A stretch of 64,000 nt of DNA from Diacronema lutheri (taxonomy: Eukaryota > Haptophyta > Pavlovophyceae > Pavlovales > Pavlovaceae). Below are positions 1 to 9,800 of the stretch, one piece after another; the stretch's first letter is position 1, and the number at the start of each line of letters is the position of its first letter. The stretch spans positions 806,001 to 870,000 of the forward strand of contig JAGTXO010000009.1 in NCBI GenBank assembly GCA_019448385.1, written 5' to 3'. Both the position numbers and the translations under genes were made by a program. A model generated the notes under the pieces. That model saw only the letters and a list, made by a program, of their open reading frames with translations. It searched no databases and was not told the DNA's origin.

Positions 1-66
1 CCCGTCCGCCTCGGGTCGCTCATGGAAGAGCGCGTTTTCAAAGCATCGACCCGGCCAGAGCGCGAG

Positions 67-1611
67 ATGAAGGCCATCGTCGGGCTCGCGCTCGCGGCGT
101 GCTTCCTCGCGCAGGCGTCTGGCGCCGCTGCGGCGGCGGGCGCGCGGCTGGGCGCGGTGCGACCGCGCGCAGCACCGCTGCGGCCGCGCCTTGCGCGCGC
201 CGCCTCGCTCGCCGCGAGCGGCGCGGCCGCGGCGGCCGGTGGCGCGCGCGGCTCGGCGGACGACGACGCGCGGCTCGCGCAGACGGTCGACGAGCTCAAG
301 GACGCGCGGCGGACGGTGGGCTCAGTGCTGCTACTCGGCGCACTCAACGCCGGCCTCGCTCGCGCGCTCGGCGCCCTCGGCCTCGCCTCCTTCCCGCCAT
401 CGCTCCTCGGCATGGCGCTTGTGTTTGGCGCGCTCTCCGTCGCCGAGCGTGCGTCCGCCGACGTCGAGGCGGCGGTCGTCGGCGCGCTCCGGCCGGGCGT
501 GACTTGGCTGACACGTTGGATGCCCGTCTTCTTCGCGCCCGCGCTCGTTTCGCTTCCACTGGCGCTCGCGCCCCTGCCCGCCGCCGAGCTCGCGCGACTT
601 CCCGTCATCCTCGTGTGCGGTTACCTACTCACGCTGATCGCCACCGCGAAAGCCGTCGGCGCGCTGCCGCCGGGCGAGGCGGCACCGGCGGCACCGGCGG
701 CACCGGCGCCGCCGCGCCGTTTCACCCGCCCATTCGTCGTGCCGCTTCTCACGGGCACATGGCTGACGACAGGCGCCGCCATTGCTCTATTCTGCGTTTG
801 CGGCGCTCCGCCGGCCGCCGCGAGCCGCCTCGTGCAGGCGCACTGCCTCGCGCTGCTGTGCTGCGCGTACGCGGCGGCGGAGAAGCTGCCGGCCAACGTG
901 CGCGGCGTCGCGCACCCCACGCTCCTCGCCGCCGCCGCCACGTGGGCTGCGCTCCGTCTCGGCGCCGGCGCGCTCGCCTGCCCCGCCGCGCCGGCCGCCG
1001 ACGCGGCCGCCGCCGCATCGGCGGCGGCGGGCGCGGCGAGCGCGCGTCTCATCACCGCGTTCAACGCGCGCGTCGGCGGCGGCGGCGGCGCGCTGCTCGG
1101 CATGCTCCCGCTCACTGTCCTCGGCTTTGGCCTTCAGCTCCACGATCGACGTGCGCAGCTCCGCGCCGCCGCGCCGCGCATCGGCGCGGCGGTCGCGGTC
1201 GGCGGCGTGACGGGCGTCGTGTGCACGGCGCTCGGCGCGCGCGCGCTCGGCCTCTCCGCGCCGCTCGCGCGCGCGCTCGTCACGCGCACCATCACGGCGC
1301 CGCTCGCGCAGCTCGCGGCGGGCGAGCTCGGGGCGTCCGCGTCGCTCGCCGTCGCCGCGACGGTCCTCTCGGGCGTCATGGGCGCCAACTTTGGGCGCAA
1401 GTTGCTCAAGGCGCTGGGCGTGGTCGACCCGGTCGTCGTCGGCCTCGCGATGGGCACGAGCGCGCACGGCCTCGGCACCGCCGCCCTCGCCGACTGGCCC
1501 GAGGCGCTCGCCTTCTCAGCGCTCGCGCTCGCGCTGAACGGGCTCGTGATCGCCGCGCTGCTCGTCTCGCCTGCCGGCGCGGCGCTCGCGCGGGCGCTGC
1601 TTGGCGCGTGA
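67..1611 (+). CDS. PLGG1: Plastidal glycolate/glycerate translocator (PLGG1, LrgA-LrgB fusion)
   Basis: A 514-residue multi-spanning membrane protein. The N-terminal half resembles LrgA/CidA (hydrophobic helices around residues 85-210). The C-terminal half resembles LrgB and ends with the family signature GLAMGTSAHGLGTAAL near residue 475. In plants this fusion exchanges glycolate and glycerate across the plastid inner envelope for photorespiration. The start at 67 was preferred over the upstream in-frame ATG at 22, because residues 1-20 then form a clean signal peptide (KAIVGLALAACFLAQASG). A basic Ala/Arg/Pro segment follows, as expected for a bipartite secondary-plastid presequence. An Ala/Pro-rich linker at about residues 205-215 joins the halves. 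No intron is needed. Function is inferred from the family; plastid location from the presequence. Confidence 0.85.
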   Translation: MKAIVGLALAACFLAQASGAAAAAGARLGAVRPRAAPLRPRLARAASLAASGAAAAAGGARGSADDDARLAQTVDELKDARRTVGSVLLLGALNAGLARALGALGLASFPPSLLGMALVFGALSVAERASADVEAAVVGALRPGVTWLTRWMPVFFAPALVSLPLALAPLPAAELARLPVILVCGYLLTLIATAKAVGALPPGEAAPAAPAAPAPPRRFTRPFVVPLLTGTWLTTGAAIALFCVCGAPPAAASRLVQAHCLALLCCAYAAAEKLPANVRGVAHPTLLAAAATWAALRLGAGALACPAAPAADAAAAASAAAGAASARLITAFNARVGGGGGALLGMLPLTVLGFGLQLHDRRAQLRAAAPRIGAAVAVGGVTGVVCTALGARALGLSAPLARALVTRTITAPLAQLAAGELGASASLAVAATVLSGVMGANFGRKLLKALGVVDPVVVGLAMGTSAHGLGTAALADWPEALAFSALALALNGLVIAALLVSPAGAALARALLGA

Positions 1612-2023
1612 GCGGCGGGCGGGTGGTGCGAGCTGCGCGGTGGGCGTCACACTGCACACGCACACTCGACGAATGGCGGCGCGGCGAGCGTGTTCTTTTG
1701 CTCGCACCGTCTCGGCTCTGGGCTCTGGTTGCCGGCTTGCCGCCCTGCCAGTGTGAGCGCGGCGGCACTCGGCACACACACACATCCGCCGAGCGCGGCC
1801 ACCGCGCATACTGGGAGACAGGGTGAGGCCGTGCCGACACTCAGTGTGGGTGACGCAGCTCACACTGACGTCGCCGACGGGCGAAATGATCCCCACCACG
1901 CGCGTCCTGTGACTCCTGTCAGATGACCTCCGCGGGACCGCCAATAATAAGTCTTTTGACTTTTGACTTTTCCAGAGTGAGTTTTCCTCAAACTCGCCCC
2001 CCAGAGTTTCGGCGCGCCGCACG
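1612..2023. other. Intergenic region, no gene seen
   Basis: About 410 bases between two same-strand genes. It holds short AC-rich stretches (around 1660 and 1773-1790) and a less GC-rich stretch at about 1945-1995 just upstream of the next start, which is a reasonable promoter position. I see no RNA gene or conserved ORF. Confidence 0.4.
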
Positions 2024-2725
2024 ATGAAGTCTATCGCGCTCCGGACGCTCACGGCGGCCGCATGCTTGGTAGGGATGAGTGAGGCGCTGTTGGGCAACGG
2101 CATGGCGCGCCTCGCGCCCCGCTCTCCGCGTTCGGCGTTCGCAGTACGCGCGCTCAAGAAGAAGGCGGACGAGGGCGTGCAGGGGACGGGGCTCGAGCCA
2201 GTCACGCTCGACGCGATCCCGGGCTACTGGGAGCTCGAGGAGGACGAGAACGACTCATCGATGCACACGCTCGTGCACCTACTGCCCGACGGCGACGTCG
2301 AGTTCGGCCGGACCGACGGCCCGCTGCCAGCGTCCGTTCAGGCCCGCTGGCGCGTGACGGACGAGGCGACGTGGGCGTTTGAGCTGAGCGTCAAGCGCCA
2401 TTTCTCCGAAGAGGTGAACGTCAAATTCCCGTACGACGTCGAACGGGTGTACCGCGGATACATCGAGGACGACAAGGGGTTGCGCACCGTCTCGGGCGCC
2501 ATCGTGATCCCGGAACCCGGTGCCGTCCCCTCCCAGCGCCCCTCCTTCCTCACGCGCGCTGCGCGCGCCTGGCCCGCTGCCGTGCCCGTCGCACGCGCGC
2601 GTGCTGACGCGCATCCGGTTGCCGCCGCTGCGCGTCATGCGCGCGCCACGCCAGGTCGTGACGACATCAACCCCGGCTTCTTCATGCTCACAAATGTGCC
2701 GGAATTCCCCGAGGACACGGAGTGA
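2024..2725 (+). CDS. Small presequence-bearing protein of unknown function (one intron)
   Basis: The ORF is open throughout, but residues encoded by 2520-2654 are an Arg/Ala-rich run unlike the rest. That segment begins G|GTGCCG, ends CCAG|G and is 135 nt (a multiple of three without a stop), so I read it as an intron. The spliced protein is 188 residues. The N terminus (SIALRTLTAAACLVGMSEALL) looks like a signal peptide followed by a basic, Ser/Arg-rich transit-like stretch, suggesting plastid import. The mature part contains GYWELEEDENDSSMHTLVHL and VERVYRGYIEDDKGLRTVSG and ends in an acidic PEFPEDTE tail. I do not recognise the family. The fold looks like a small beta-rich domain, by inference only. 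Confidence 0.6.
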   Translation: MKSIALRTLTAAACLVGMSEALLGNGMARLAPRSPRSAFAVRALKKKADEGVQGTGLEPVTLDAIPGYWELEEDENDSSMHTLVHLLPDGDVEFGRTDGPLPASVQARWRVTDEATWAFELSVKRHFSEEVNVKFPYDVERVYRGYIEDDKGLRTVSGAIVIPEPGAVPSQRPSFLTRAARAWPAAVPVARARADAHPVAAAARHARATPGRDDINPGFFMLTNVPEFPEDTE

Positions 2726-2833
2726 GATCTCGCCGAAAGAGCGCGCGCGGCGCAGGTCGGAGACGAGGTTGAGGCCCATGTCAGACTGAGGCTTCGTCCG
2801 CTGTGACATCGACACACGTAGCGTCGGCACGTC

Positions 2834-3151
2834 GTGAGTCCCCGGGCGAGGCTATATACCGTCGTCAACGGCCTAGGCCGATCGCCCCCACATGTTGTTC
2901 GTCGTGTTGGACACGCTGCCGGAGGGGGTCGGCGCCTCTGCGCTTGTGCTGCTCCAACGCACGCTCCGAGTCGTGGTCGTTGGGGACGACAGCTGCTCCA
3001 ACGCACGCTCCGAGTCGTGGTCGTTGGGGACGACAGGTACATAACGCCCGTGCTCGAAAGCCCGCAGACCGAAGCCCGCGGCGGGCAGGATGATGCCGTG
3101 CGCTCTTTGGAAGAGGAGAACCGGACGCTGGCCCGGCGGGTGATGATGTGA
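2834..3151 (+). pseudogene. Small ORF broken by a 44-bp tandem duplication
   Basis: Reading from the ATG at 2891 gives MLFVVLDTLPEGVGASALVL and continues into the first repeat copy. The second 44-nt copy shifts the frame, after which reading resumes as RYITPVLESPQTEARG and ends in SLEEENRTLARRVMM and a TGA at 3149-3151. The 44-nt unit is not a multiple of three, so the duplication disrupts what would otherwise be one open frame. The C-terminal part looks like the start of a coiled coil. The product is not recognised. A real but very short gene, or a chance ORF, cannot be excluded. Confidence 0.3.
2948..3035. repeat. Perfect 44-bp tandem duplication
   Basis: Positions 2948-2991 and 2992-3035 are identical. 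Each begins GCTGCTCCAACGCACG and ends GGGGACGACA. The lack of any mismatch indicates a recent event or an assembly artefact. Confidence 0.95.
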
Positions 3152-3260
3152 CCACTCCCGCCAGACTGCTCACGGGGCATCAGCAGGCCGACAAAACGGC
3201 AGAGGAGAGATGGACCCTGCGCGCGCGAGCGCGCAGCGCCGCTTCGTGTGGTGGCTGCTC

Positions 3261-3357
3261 GCCGCCAGATGCGCAGCCGAGCCGTCGAGCGTGCGCAGGA
3301 TGAAGGCCCCGGGCCGACACCGCGCTCGCTCGACGGCTCGGCCGCCCATCTGGCGGC
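3261..3357. repeat. Imperfect inverted repeat / long hairpin
   Basis: Arms 3261-3296 and 3322-3357 are each 36 nt and are reverse complements at 33 positions. The loop is 25 nt. The left arm begins GCCGCCAGATG and contains GCCGAGCCGTCGAGCG; the right arm mirrors these. A transcript would fold into a nearly perfect stem, as expected for a small MITE-like element or a small-RNA precursor. No coding role is evident. Confidence 0.8.
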
Positions 3358-4022
3358 CGTCGTGGACAGGCCGGCCGCCGACGCGCGCTTGGAGAGGTCT
3401 GTTCGCCGTCCTGCGCCGGTCGGTGCCAAGCTGCCCAGCGCGCGAAAGAGGCGGCAGGTCGGCGGACGCACGGCGGCGCGACGGCGTGCGCGCGTCAGGT
3501 CGGTCGCGGTGCGTGAGCGCGGGCGCGCGCGCCTGCGGCAGGGCCGACCTGCTCGACTAGGGCATCGTGGGCCTTGAGCAGCGCGCCGACGTGTGCGCGC
3601 GCAACACCCTGCATCGCTCGTCGCCGATCGGCCCGGTCTCAAGGCGGTAGGAGGGGCCAGACGACCACGACGGGCAAGTTGGGCAGTCGGCGGCGGGAGA
3701 GGAGGAGGGGGAGGGGGGGGGGGGTGGGCGCGATCAGCGGCGGCGCGGGGCCGGCGCATCTTGCACATGCGGTCGGCGCGCTCGCACGCGCGCTCCCCAC
3801 CTCGCCGGACAAAGTCCTCGACTCCGCCCGCGACGCCGCACGCCCGTCAGTCCATGGCCATCAGTCCGCGACGGGGCTCGAAAGCCGCCTGATGATGTGA
3901 CGTCCTCCGTCCGTCTTCCCGAAAAAGCACACCCAATCACCCTCCCATCTTCGTGTCCTCCCGAAAAAGAACACCCAAATCAAGAGTCCTCTCCCGTCCG
4001 TCCACGAGTCCTCCCGAGAGTC

Positions 4023-5267
4023 ATGGTCAAGCGTGGCCGGGAGGGGCCGGGTCGCATGGAGGCGCTTGTCGCGCCGCTGCTTTTCTGGATGGTCGGCGTC
4101 GACCCGGGAAAGGACTACGACTTCGCCTTTTCCGAGCAAGGCGGCGAGAAGATCACGTGGAAGCTTTCGCGCGCGGACCGCGCGCGCCTCGAGCCAAAGT
4201 GCGCCCGTGGCACCAACGGTGAGACGGGCCCTTGCCAGCCCGGTCCCATGGCGGACCCGGCCCCCTTCGGCACAGCCTCGGCGTGCGTGCGGTCGCGGGT
4301 CGCGGTCCACGCCCCCCCCCCCCCCCCCCCGCCCCCCCCCCCCCCCCCCGCGCGCGCACCTCGGCCGCGACGGGCGCGCGCCATGGCGCGCGGCCACCGC
4401 CGCGCGTCACTCGACCGCCGTCACCTCGCCGCGCAGCCGAACCCCCAGAACTTCTCCGAGCTGATGCCCGACGAGATCTTCGGCGACGACCTGCCCCTCA
4501 TCGACCGTCGTCAACCGCGTGCGCATCCTGCGGCGCATCGCCCGCCGCCGCGATGCGGCCGACGCCAACGTTTGGCTCGACGGCAGGCCCGCCGACTCGG
4601 TCGTCGGCGCGTACATGTGCGGCCGGGTCTACGCGCTCGAGTGCGTGGGTCGGCTCGTGCGCGGCGCCCGGATCGTCGCGCTGCTGCGCGAGAATGTCGC
4701 GCTCGGCACGTGCCGCGCGCACCTCGTGAGTCACGTGCTTTAGCGCATCGTCGGCAACGGCGGCGTCGCGCGGCTGCTGCGGCTGGTTGCAGCTCGTTTG
4801 CGCGGATCACGACACGCTCAACGCCGAGCACTTGGAAGCACCGCATGGCACCGGCCAAATCATGCGACGGCGTGTGCGCGCGCGCCGATGCGCTCTCCAA
4901 GGAACACGCACGGGCGCACGAGCACGCTCACAAGCTCGATGGCTACCTGGTGTGGTGCAGCGAGCGCCTCCGTGAGAGGGACTCTTTCAACGGAGCGCTC
5001 AAGAACCTGATCACGCGGCGCAGCATGAGATCGGCTGGCTCCACGCCGAGATGTCGTCGCTCGTTGCGAGTTCGCCCGAGGCTTACGCAAACGACAGCGA
5101 GGCCACCGACTTCAAGGACCACGGCGTGTGCGTCGAGTTCGATGTCTTCAACCGCGACGGGGTCGAGGGCGCGCCCGTGCCCGCGACCGCGCCCACGACG
5201 GCAGAGCCGGGCATCGAGTCCGAGTGCATCGCGCCCGCACAGGCAGAGCCGGGCAGCGAGTCCGAAG

Positions 5268-5300
<33 letters not shown>

Positions 5301-5620
5301 GGCAGAGCCGCGCACCGAGCCCAAGTGAGCCAACGTGCCGCCGAACTCGCCCAAGCTCTCGTCGGTCGACAGCCAGACCACCGAGTACAAGACCTCCAAC
5401 GCGAACTCACGTGCTCGCCACCTGCAACGCCTCGAGTTCACGCACGCGTTCGAGTCTGTGCAGGCCGAGGTCGCTTAGTCCAAGCGCGCCAAGGTTCCGG
5501 CCACCGGCGCATCGAGGCGCTGGCTGCGCAACACGGCCGTGCGCAACACCCGCAGCTCGGCCAAGGGCAAGTAGCGCGCCGGCGCAGCGCACGGTATGCC
5601 GCGGCTAGCTCAGTCGCGAA
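4023..5620 (+). pseudogene. Frame-broken gene remnant of unknown family
   Basis: Several stretches have protein-like composition but lie in different frames. 4023-4200 encodes LLFWMVGVDPGKDYDFAF followed by GGEKITWKLSRADRARLEPK. 4452-4505 encodes NFSELMPDEIFGDDLPLID. 4506-4740 encodes VWLDGRPADSVVGAYMCGRV, then LRENVALGT. 4912-5010 encodes HAHKLDGYLVWCSERLRERD. 5020-5170 encodes HEIGWLHAEMSSLVASS and FKDHGVCVEFDVFNRDG. GC...AG introns could join some pieces, but the 4500 and 5020 junctions show no obvious splice sites, so decay or sequence error is likelier. I recognise no domain. A multi-exon functional gene is the main alternative. Confidence 0.3.
4312..4349. repeat. Poly-C tract
   Basis: Nineteen C, one G, then eighteen C. 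Tracts of this kind recur in this window inside introns or between genes. Confidence 0.95.
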
Positions 5621-5629
5621 GAGTGTCCG

Positions 5630-6168
5630 ACTGGCCGCGCCCTCCACGGGGTGCACGCACACTCGGCGCGGTCCGGTCAGTCAGAGCGCCTCAGCTTGCG
5701 CGATGCCAGTTGCGACCTCCCCGGAATCCGCCATTCTATTCTACTATGTGTCAATCACTCGAGCCCTTCCGGTCGCCCGCATTCCGGGGTCGGACCCTCC
5801 GTCGGCCCGGCTCGGGCCATCCGTCCGCCGCGCCCGCTCGACCCCGAATTCTACTCAAAATCGGCCGGTCAGGAGGGGGGTCCCGGTCCTGGACTCGTCC
5901 TGGACCTCGCTGCGGCCCCTCGAGCGCTCATTGGCTGGCCTTGATTGCTTGATTTTACGACCCAGGTCGTACTCTCAACACCCTACTGGCCGGACCAGCC
6001 CGGACCGCGCCGTATATACTGGAGCAGAGTCTCACGCTCACTTTTCCTTCCCCAGCCACGCGCGCGCCCGTTCTGTGAGCGGTGCTGCAGCGCGCAGAAG
6101 CGCGAGCGCGTGCGGCGCGGTGGGGCCAAACGGCGCGCGGGTGCGCGCGTTTGTGCGTGCGCGTGTGT
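5630..6168. other. Region without an identifiable gene
   Basis: About 540 bases downstream of the remnant and beyond the 3' end of the CaMKII association-domain gene. It contains a moderately AT-richer patch (5735-5755) and CGTATATACTGG around 6011, but no credible downstream ORF to go with that TATA-like string. Confidence 0.35.
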
Positions 6169-6615
6169 TCAGCTGACGGGAGAGCGGTGGAAGTGAAGGC
6201 AGATCCACTCGCCGTTCGCGCCTTCGCGTCCGAAGACACGCGTCTCATTTGTTGCATTCTCGTGCGGCACGCCGTCGGCGCCAACGCGCTGCGAGAGGCG
6301 CGTGTACGCGACGAGGGCGTGATTCTCGCCGAGCAGCTGGAACCTGGGCGATGCAATCGTCGACTGAGCGCAGAACGTAGGCGATCGTGAGTCTCTTGCC
6401 GCGCACGAGAGGTACAGCTTGTGAAACGTCAACCCCTCAACTAGCGCGCCGTGCGCCTCCGGCTCGAATGCGGTCAGCGCCGCATCGTTGAGCTCGCAGT
6501 ACGTGTCGTAGTCGCCGTGGTCAATAGCGGTGAGCAACCTGCGCAGTGTGCTCATCACGATCTCCTCCTCCTCCTTCTCCGTATGGTGCTTGCGCGGCGT
6601 CGGCGCGTTTGACAT
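6169..6615 (-). CDS. Stand-alone CaMKII association-domain protein
   Basis: A 148-residue protein from the ATG at 6615, consisting almost entirely of the oligomerisation (association) domain of Ca2+/calmodulin-dependent kinase II. Landmarks are LLTAIDHGDYDTYCELNDAA, LTAFEPEAHGALVEGLTFH, then AYTRLSQ and ETRVFGREG, ending in WICLHFHRS. These match the animal domain's LTAFEPEALGNLVEG and the terminal HFHRS in order and spacing. No kinase domain lies upstream: an in-frame extension to 6762 is basic and low-complexity. The domain forms dodecameric or tetradecameric rings in animals and is also found alone in bacteria and algae as a SnoaL/NTF2-like fold. A Glu-rich segment (EKEEEEI) precedes the domain. 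Confidence 0.85.
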   Translation of the reverse strand: MSNAPTPRKHHTEKEEEEIVMSTLRRLLTAIDHGDYDTYCELNDAALTAFEPEAHGALVEGLTFHKLYLSCAARDSRSPTFCAQSTIASPRFQLLGENHALVAYTRLSQRVGADGVPHENATNETRVFGREGANGEWICLHFHRSPVS

Positions 6616-6817
6616 CGCTCGACGGGCTCGGCCGCGGCGGGCTGGCGACGGCAGGCGGGCGACGCCGGGCTCTCGGCCGCAAGCTAGGTCGCGCACTCGC
6701 TGGAGAGGAGAGGAAAATCGGAAGACGTTTGAAAATGGCCGCCAACAGACCAGGGTGTGCACTGTGCTGCAGCTGTGCGGCCGATGCAGAGTGTGCGGAG
6801 CTACGGCGCGCGCCCCA

Positions 6818-9800
6818 TCACAATGTGCCCTCGGCGAAGAGCGCGCTCATGTCCGACTTTGCGCGCCGGTCCACGTACAGGCCCTTGCGGCGCGGCGGCG
6901 CGGCCGCCGAGCAGACGGCCGCAACATCGGCAGGCGCGTTGGCGCCCGCGCCCGCACCGGGCTTCGTCCCGCCCTTTGGCAGCGCGCCGAGGCCCGCGCC
7001 GGGCGCATTGACGCTCGCGCGATTTGTGATCGTGCCGAGAGGCGTGCGCTTGGGCGCGAGCGTGCCCGGACGCACGGCTGCCTCCTCCGCCAACGACGAC
7101 ACGCCGGCAGCGAAGCCGTCGTTCCCATCGGCCGCGACGTGAGCCGCGGCAGCCGGCCGCGCCGCGTCGGCCTCCGGTTGGACGACGACTATATCAACGT
7201 GCGCATTGCCCAGCGGCGTCGCGGCGCCCGCCCCGCTTCGTGCGCCCTCCGCATTGGCCGCGAGCGGCGCCAGCGTCGGGCCGAGGGCATGCGGCACCGG
7301 CATCGTCGATGTTGCGCGGCGGCGCGTGCTCACGCGCGGCTGCGCAGCCGTGTTCGCGCCGTCGAGCCCAGAAGGCGAGCCGGCGCCAAGCGCGGCACGC
7401 GCCTCAGCCTCGCTCGTCGGCGAGCCGACCGCCGTGCGCTTGTCGGATGCCGGGCTGAAATGCTGCACGTCTTTGCGACGCGCCCCAACGCGCAGCGTCC
7501 TCGAGATGACGCTCTTCGCCTCCTCCGTCTCGATCCAGTCCACGTCGCTGCCTTCGTCCTCCTCAGCCTGCTCGTCGTCGTCCGTCTCGTCGTCCGTCTC
7601 GTCGTCCGTGTCGTCGTCGTCGTCGCGCTGGCTGGCCCTGGCGCCTTCGCTGCTGCCAATGCCAGCCGGCGCGCGCGGCGCGACCGGCTCAGCGGCCACC
7701 GCCGCGCCCGCGCACTGGTCCTCGTCGTCGCTCGCGACCACGCGCGCGGTGCGGCGCTGCGCGACCGTCGCCGCCTCGCTTGCGCGCGGGTGCGCCGGCG
7801 CGCGGGCGCGCACGGCACCAACACCCCTCCGCACAGCAGGTGCGCGCGCGCGCGCGAGCTCGGCTTCGAGCTCGAGTATGCGGGCGCGCAAGCGGCCCGC
7901 CTCCGCCTCCGTATCAGCGTCACCGCGCCGAGCGCGCGCGCCGTCGGGCCCCGCGCGCGCGGGCGGTGCGCTGGCAATTCCAGCGGCGGTCGCGTCAACG
8001 ACCGCGCGCAGCGCCTCCTGGTGCGCGCCCTCCCCGTCGAGGAGCGCGCGCGCGTGCTCGGCGCGCGAGCGCTCGAGTTGCGCGCCGAGGCCATCGGCCA
8101 GATCGACAGCGTCGCGCAGCGAAGCCTGCGCCTCGGCGACGCGCAGCGTGCTCGCCTCCTCGGCGGCACGCGCGTCGACGGCGAGCCGAAATGCGAGCGC
8201 GAGGGCCGGCGTCGCGCGCTGCGGCGCGCACGCGTGCGCGGCGAGGCGCGCGTCGTGCGCGGCGCGCTCCTTGTCGAGCGCGACGATTTGCTGCTGCAGC
8301 GTCGACACCTTGTCCGAGCGGTAGCTGAGTTCCGCGCGCAGCGCGTCGCGCCGCGCGTCCACGTCGACGTCCGCGCGCTCGCCCGCGCCGGGCTCGGCGC
8401 CCGCCGACTCGCGCGCGGGCGCGGCGAGGAGGTCGAGCTCGTCGAGCTCGCGCTTCGCCTGCCGGCGCGCGCCCACGTGCCCGGCGAGCTGCGCGCGCGC
8501 GCGCTCGAGCGAAACGGCCACGTCCGCCGCGCGTGCCAGCCACAATGGCGACGCGCCGTCGTCGGCCGCGCCGGCGCCGGCCGTCGCCGGTCGGCCGGGC
8601 AGCGGCGGCTTGAGCTGCGCGTGGATCCTGTGCTGCCGTGCTGCCGCCGCCGCCGCCGCTGCCACCTCCTTGTCGCGCAGCTTCGCGTGCGCGATGGAGA
8701 GGTCGGCCGTGCGCTGCTTGAGGACCGTCGCCTGCCGCTCGGCGGCGCCCGCCACCTTGCAGAGCTGCGCGGCCATCCGCTGCTCCGCGCGCCGCGCGTG
8801 CAGCAGCTCGAGCTCTCGCGCGCGCCGGTGGCTCGCGTGCTCGGTCGCGGCCGCGCGCATCCGCTTGACGAGCGCGACGCGCGCGCCACGCATCTCGCGG
8901 ATCTCTGACTGCATATGGCCAAGCCGCGCCTCGCTCGACGCGCGCGCGCGGAGGAGCGCCTCGGCGGCCGACAGCTTCTTGCGCGCCTGTTCGAGCGAAG
9001 CTTCGAGCGCGCACAGCCGCTCGCGCGCCGCGCCCGCCGCCGGCCCTTCGCCGCCGCGCTCGGCCGCGGCGCCGCCCGCCAGCGCCGGCGCGGCCGCGGC
9101 CGCGGCCGCCGTAGCGGCCTGCTCGTCGCTCAGCGCGGCGAGCGCGCCGAGCAGCGCGTCGCGCTCCGCACGCATCGCCTCGACCACGTGCGCGAGGCGT
9201 GCCACCTCCGCCTCCGCATCGGCCGCGTCCGGCGCGCCCACCGCCGCGCGCGCGTTGCGCTCTGCCGCACCGCCAACGCCCAACTCGGCGCAGCCACCGT
9301 CACCGTCACCTTTATCGTTACCGTCACCGGCGGCCATCGGCCGTCGGCTGAGCACGTCGAAGCGCGCGGCGATCTGCTCCTTGGCGGCGAGCGACTCGGA
9401 GAGCGCGTCAAGCTGCGCTGCCATTCGTCGCTGTCGCTCGGCGAAGGCCACGTCGGCCTCAACGAGCTCGGGCTCCGATGCGACGAGCAGCGCGTCTTCA
9501 CCGCCGTCCGCACGCTCGTCCGCGTCGGCGGGCGGCCGCGCCGCGCCGTCGGCGAGCATGACGCCGTCGCCGAGCTCCGCGCCGAGCGCGCGCGCGTGTA
9601 GCCGGCCGATCTCGGCGCCGGCCTTTGCGAGCTGCGCGCGCAACGTCGCCGCCTGCGCCTCGAGCTGCGCGCACCGGCGAGCGAGCGCGCCGGCGTCGGC
9701 CGAGCCGCCGTCGGTGGCCGGCCCGCGCGGCACGGCGCCTGCCGCAGCAGCCGTGGCGAGCTGCGCCTGGAGTGAGCGCACCTGCAGCCGCAGCTGCGCC

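Noticed and set aside
5597-5670. tRNA-like string (GCGGCTAGCTCAGTCGCG) resembling an A box
   Set aside because: The D-arm can pair, but no anticodon stem, B box or acceptor-stem partner follows.
6005-6020. TATA box CGTATATACTGG driving a rightward gene
   Set aside because: The only downstream rightward ORF is antisense to the CaMKII association-domain gene.
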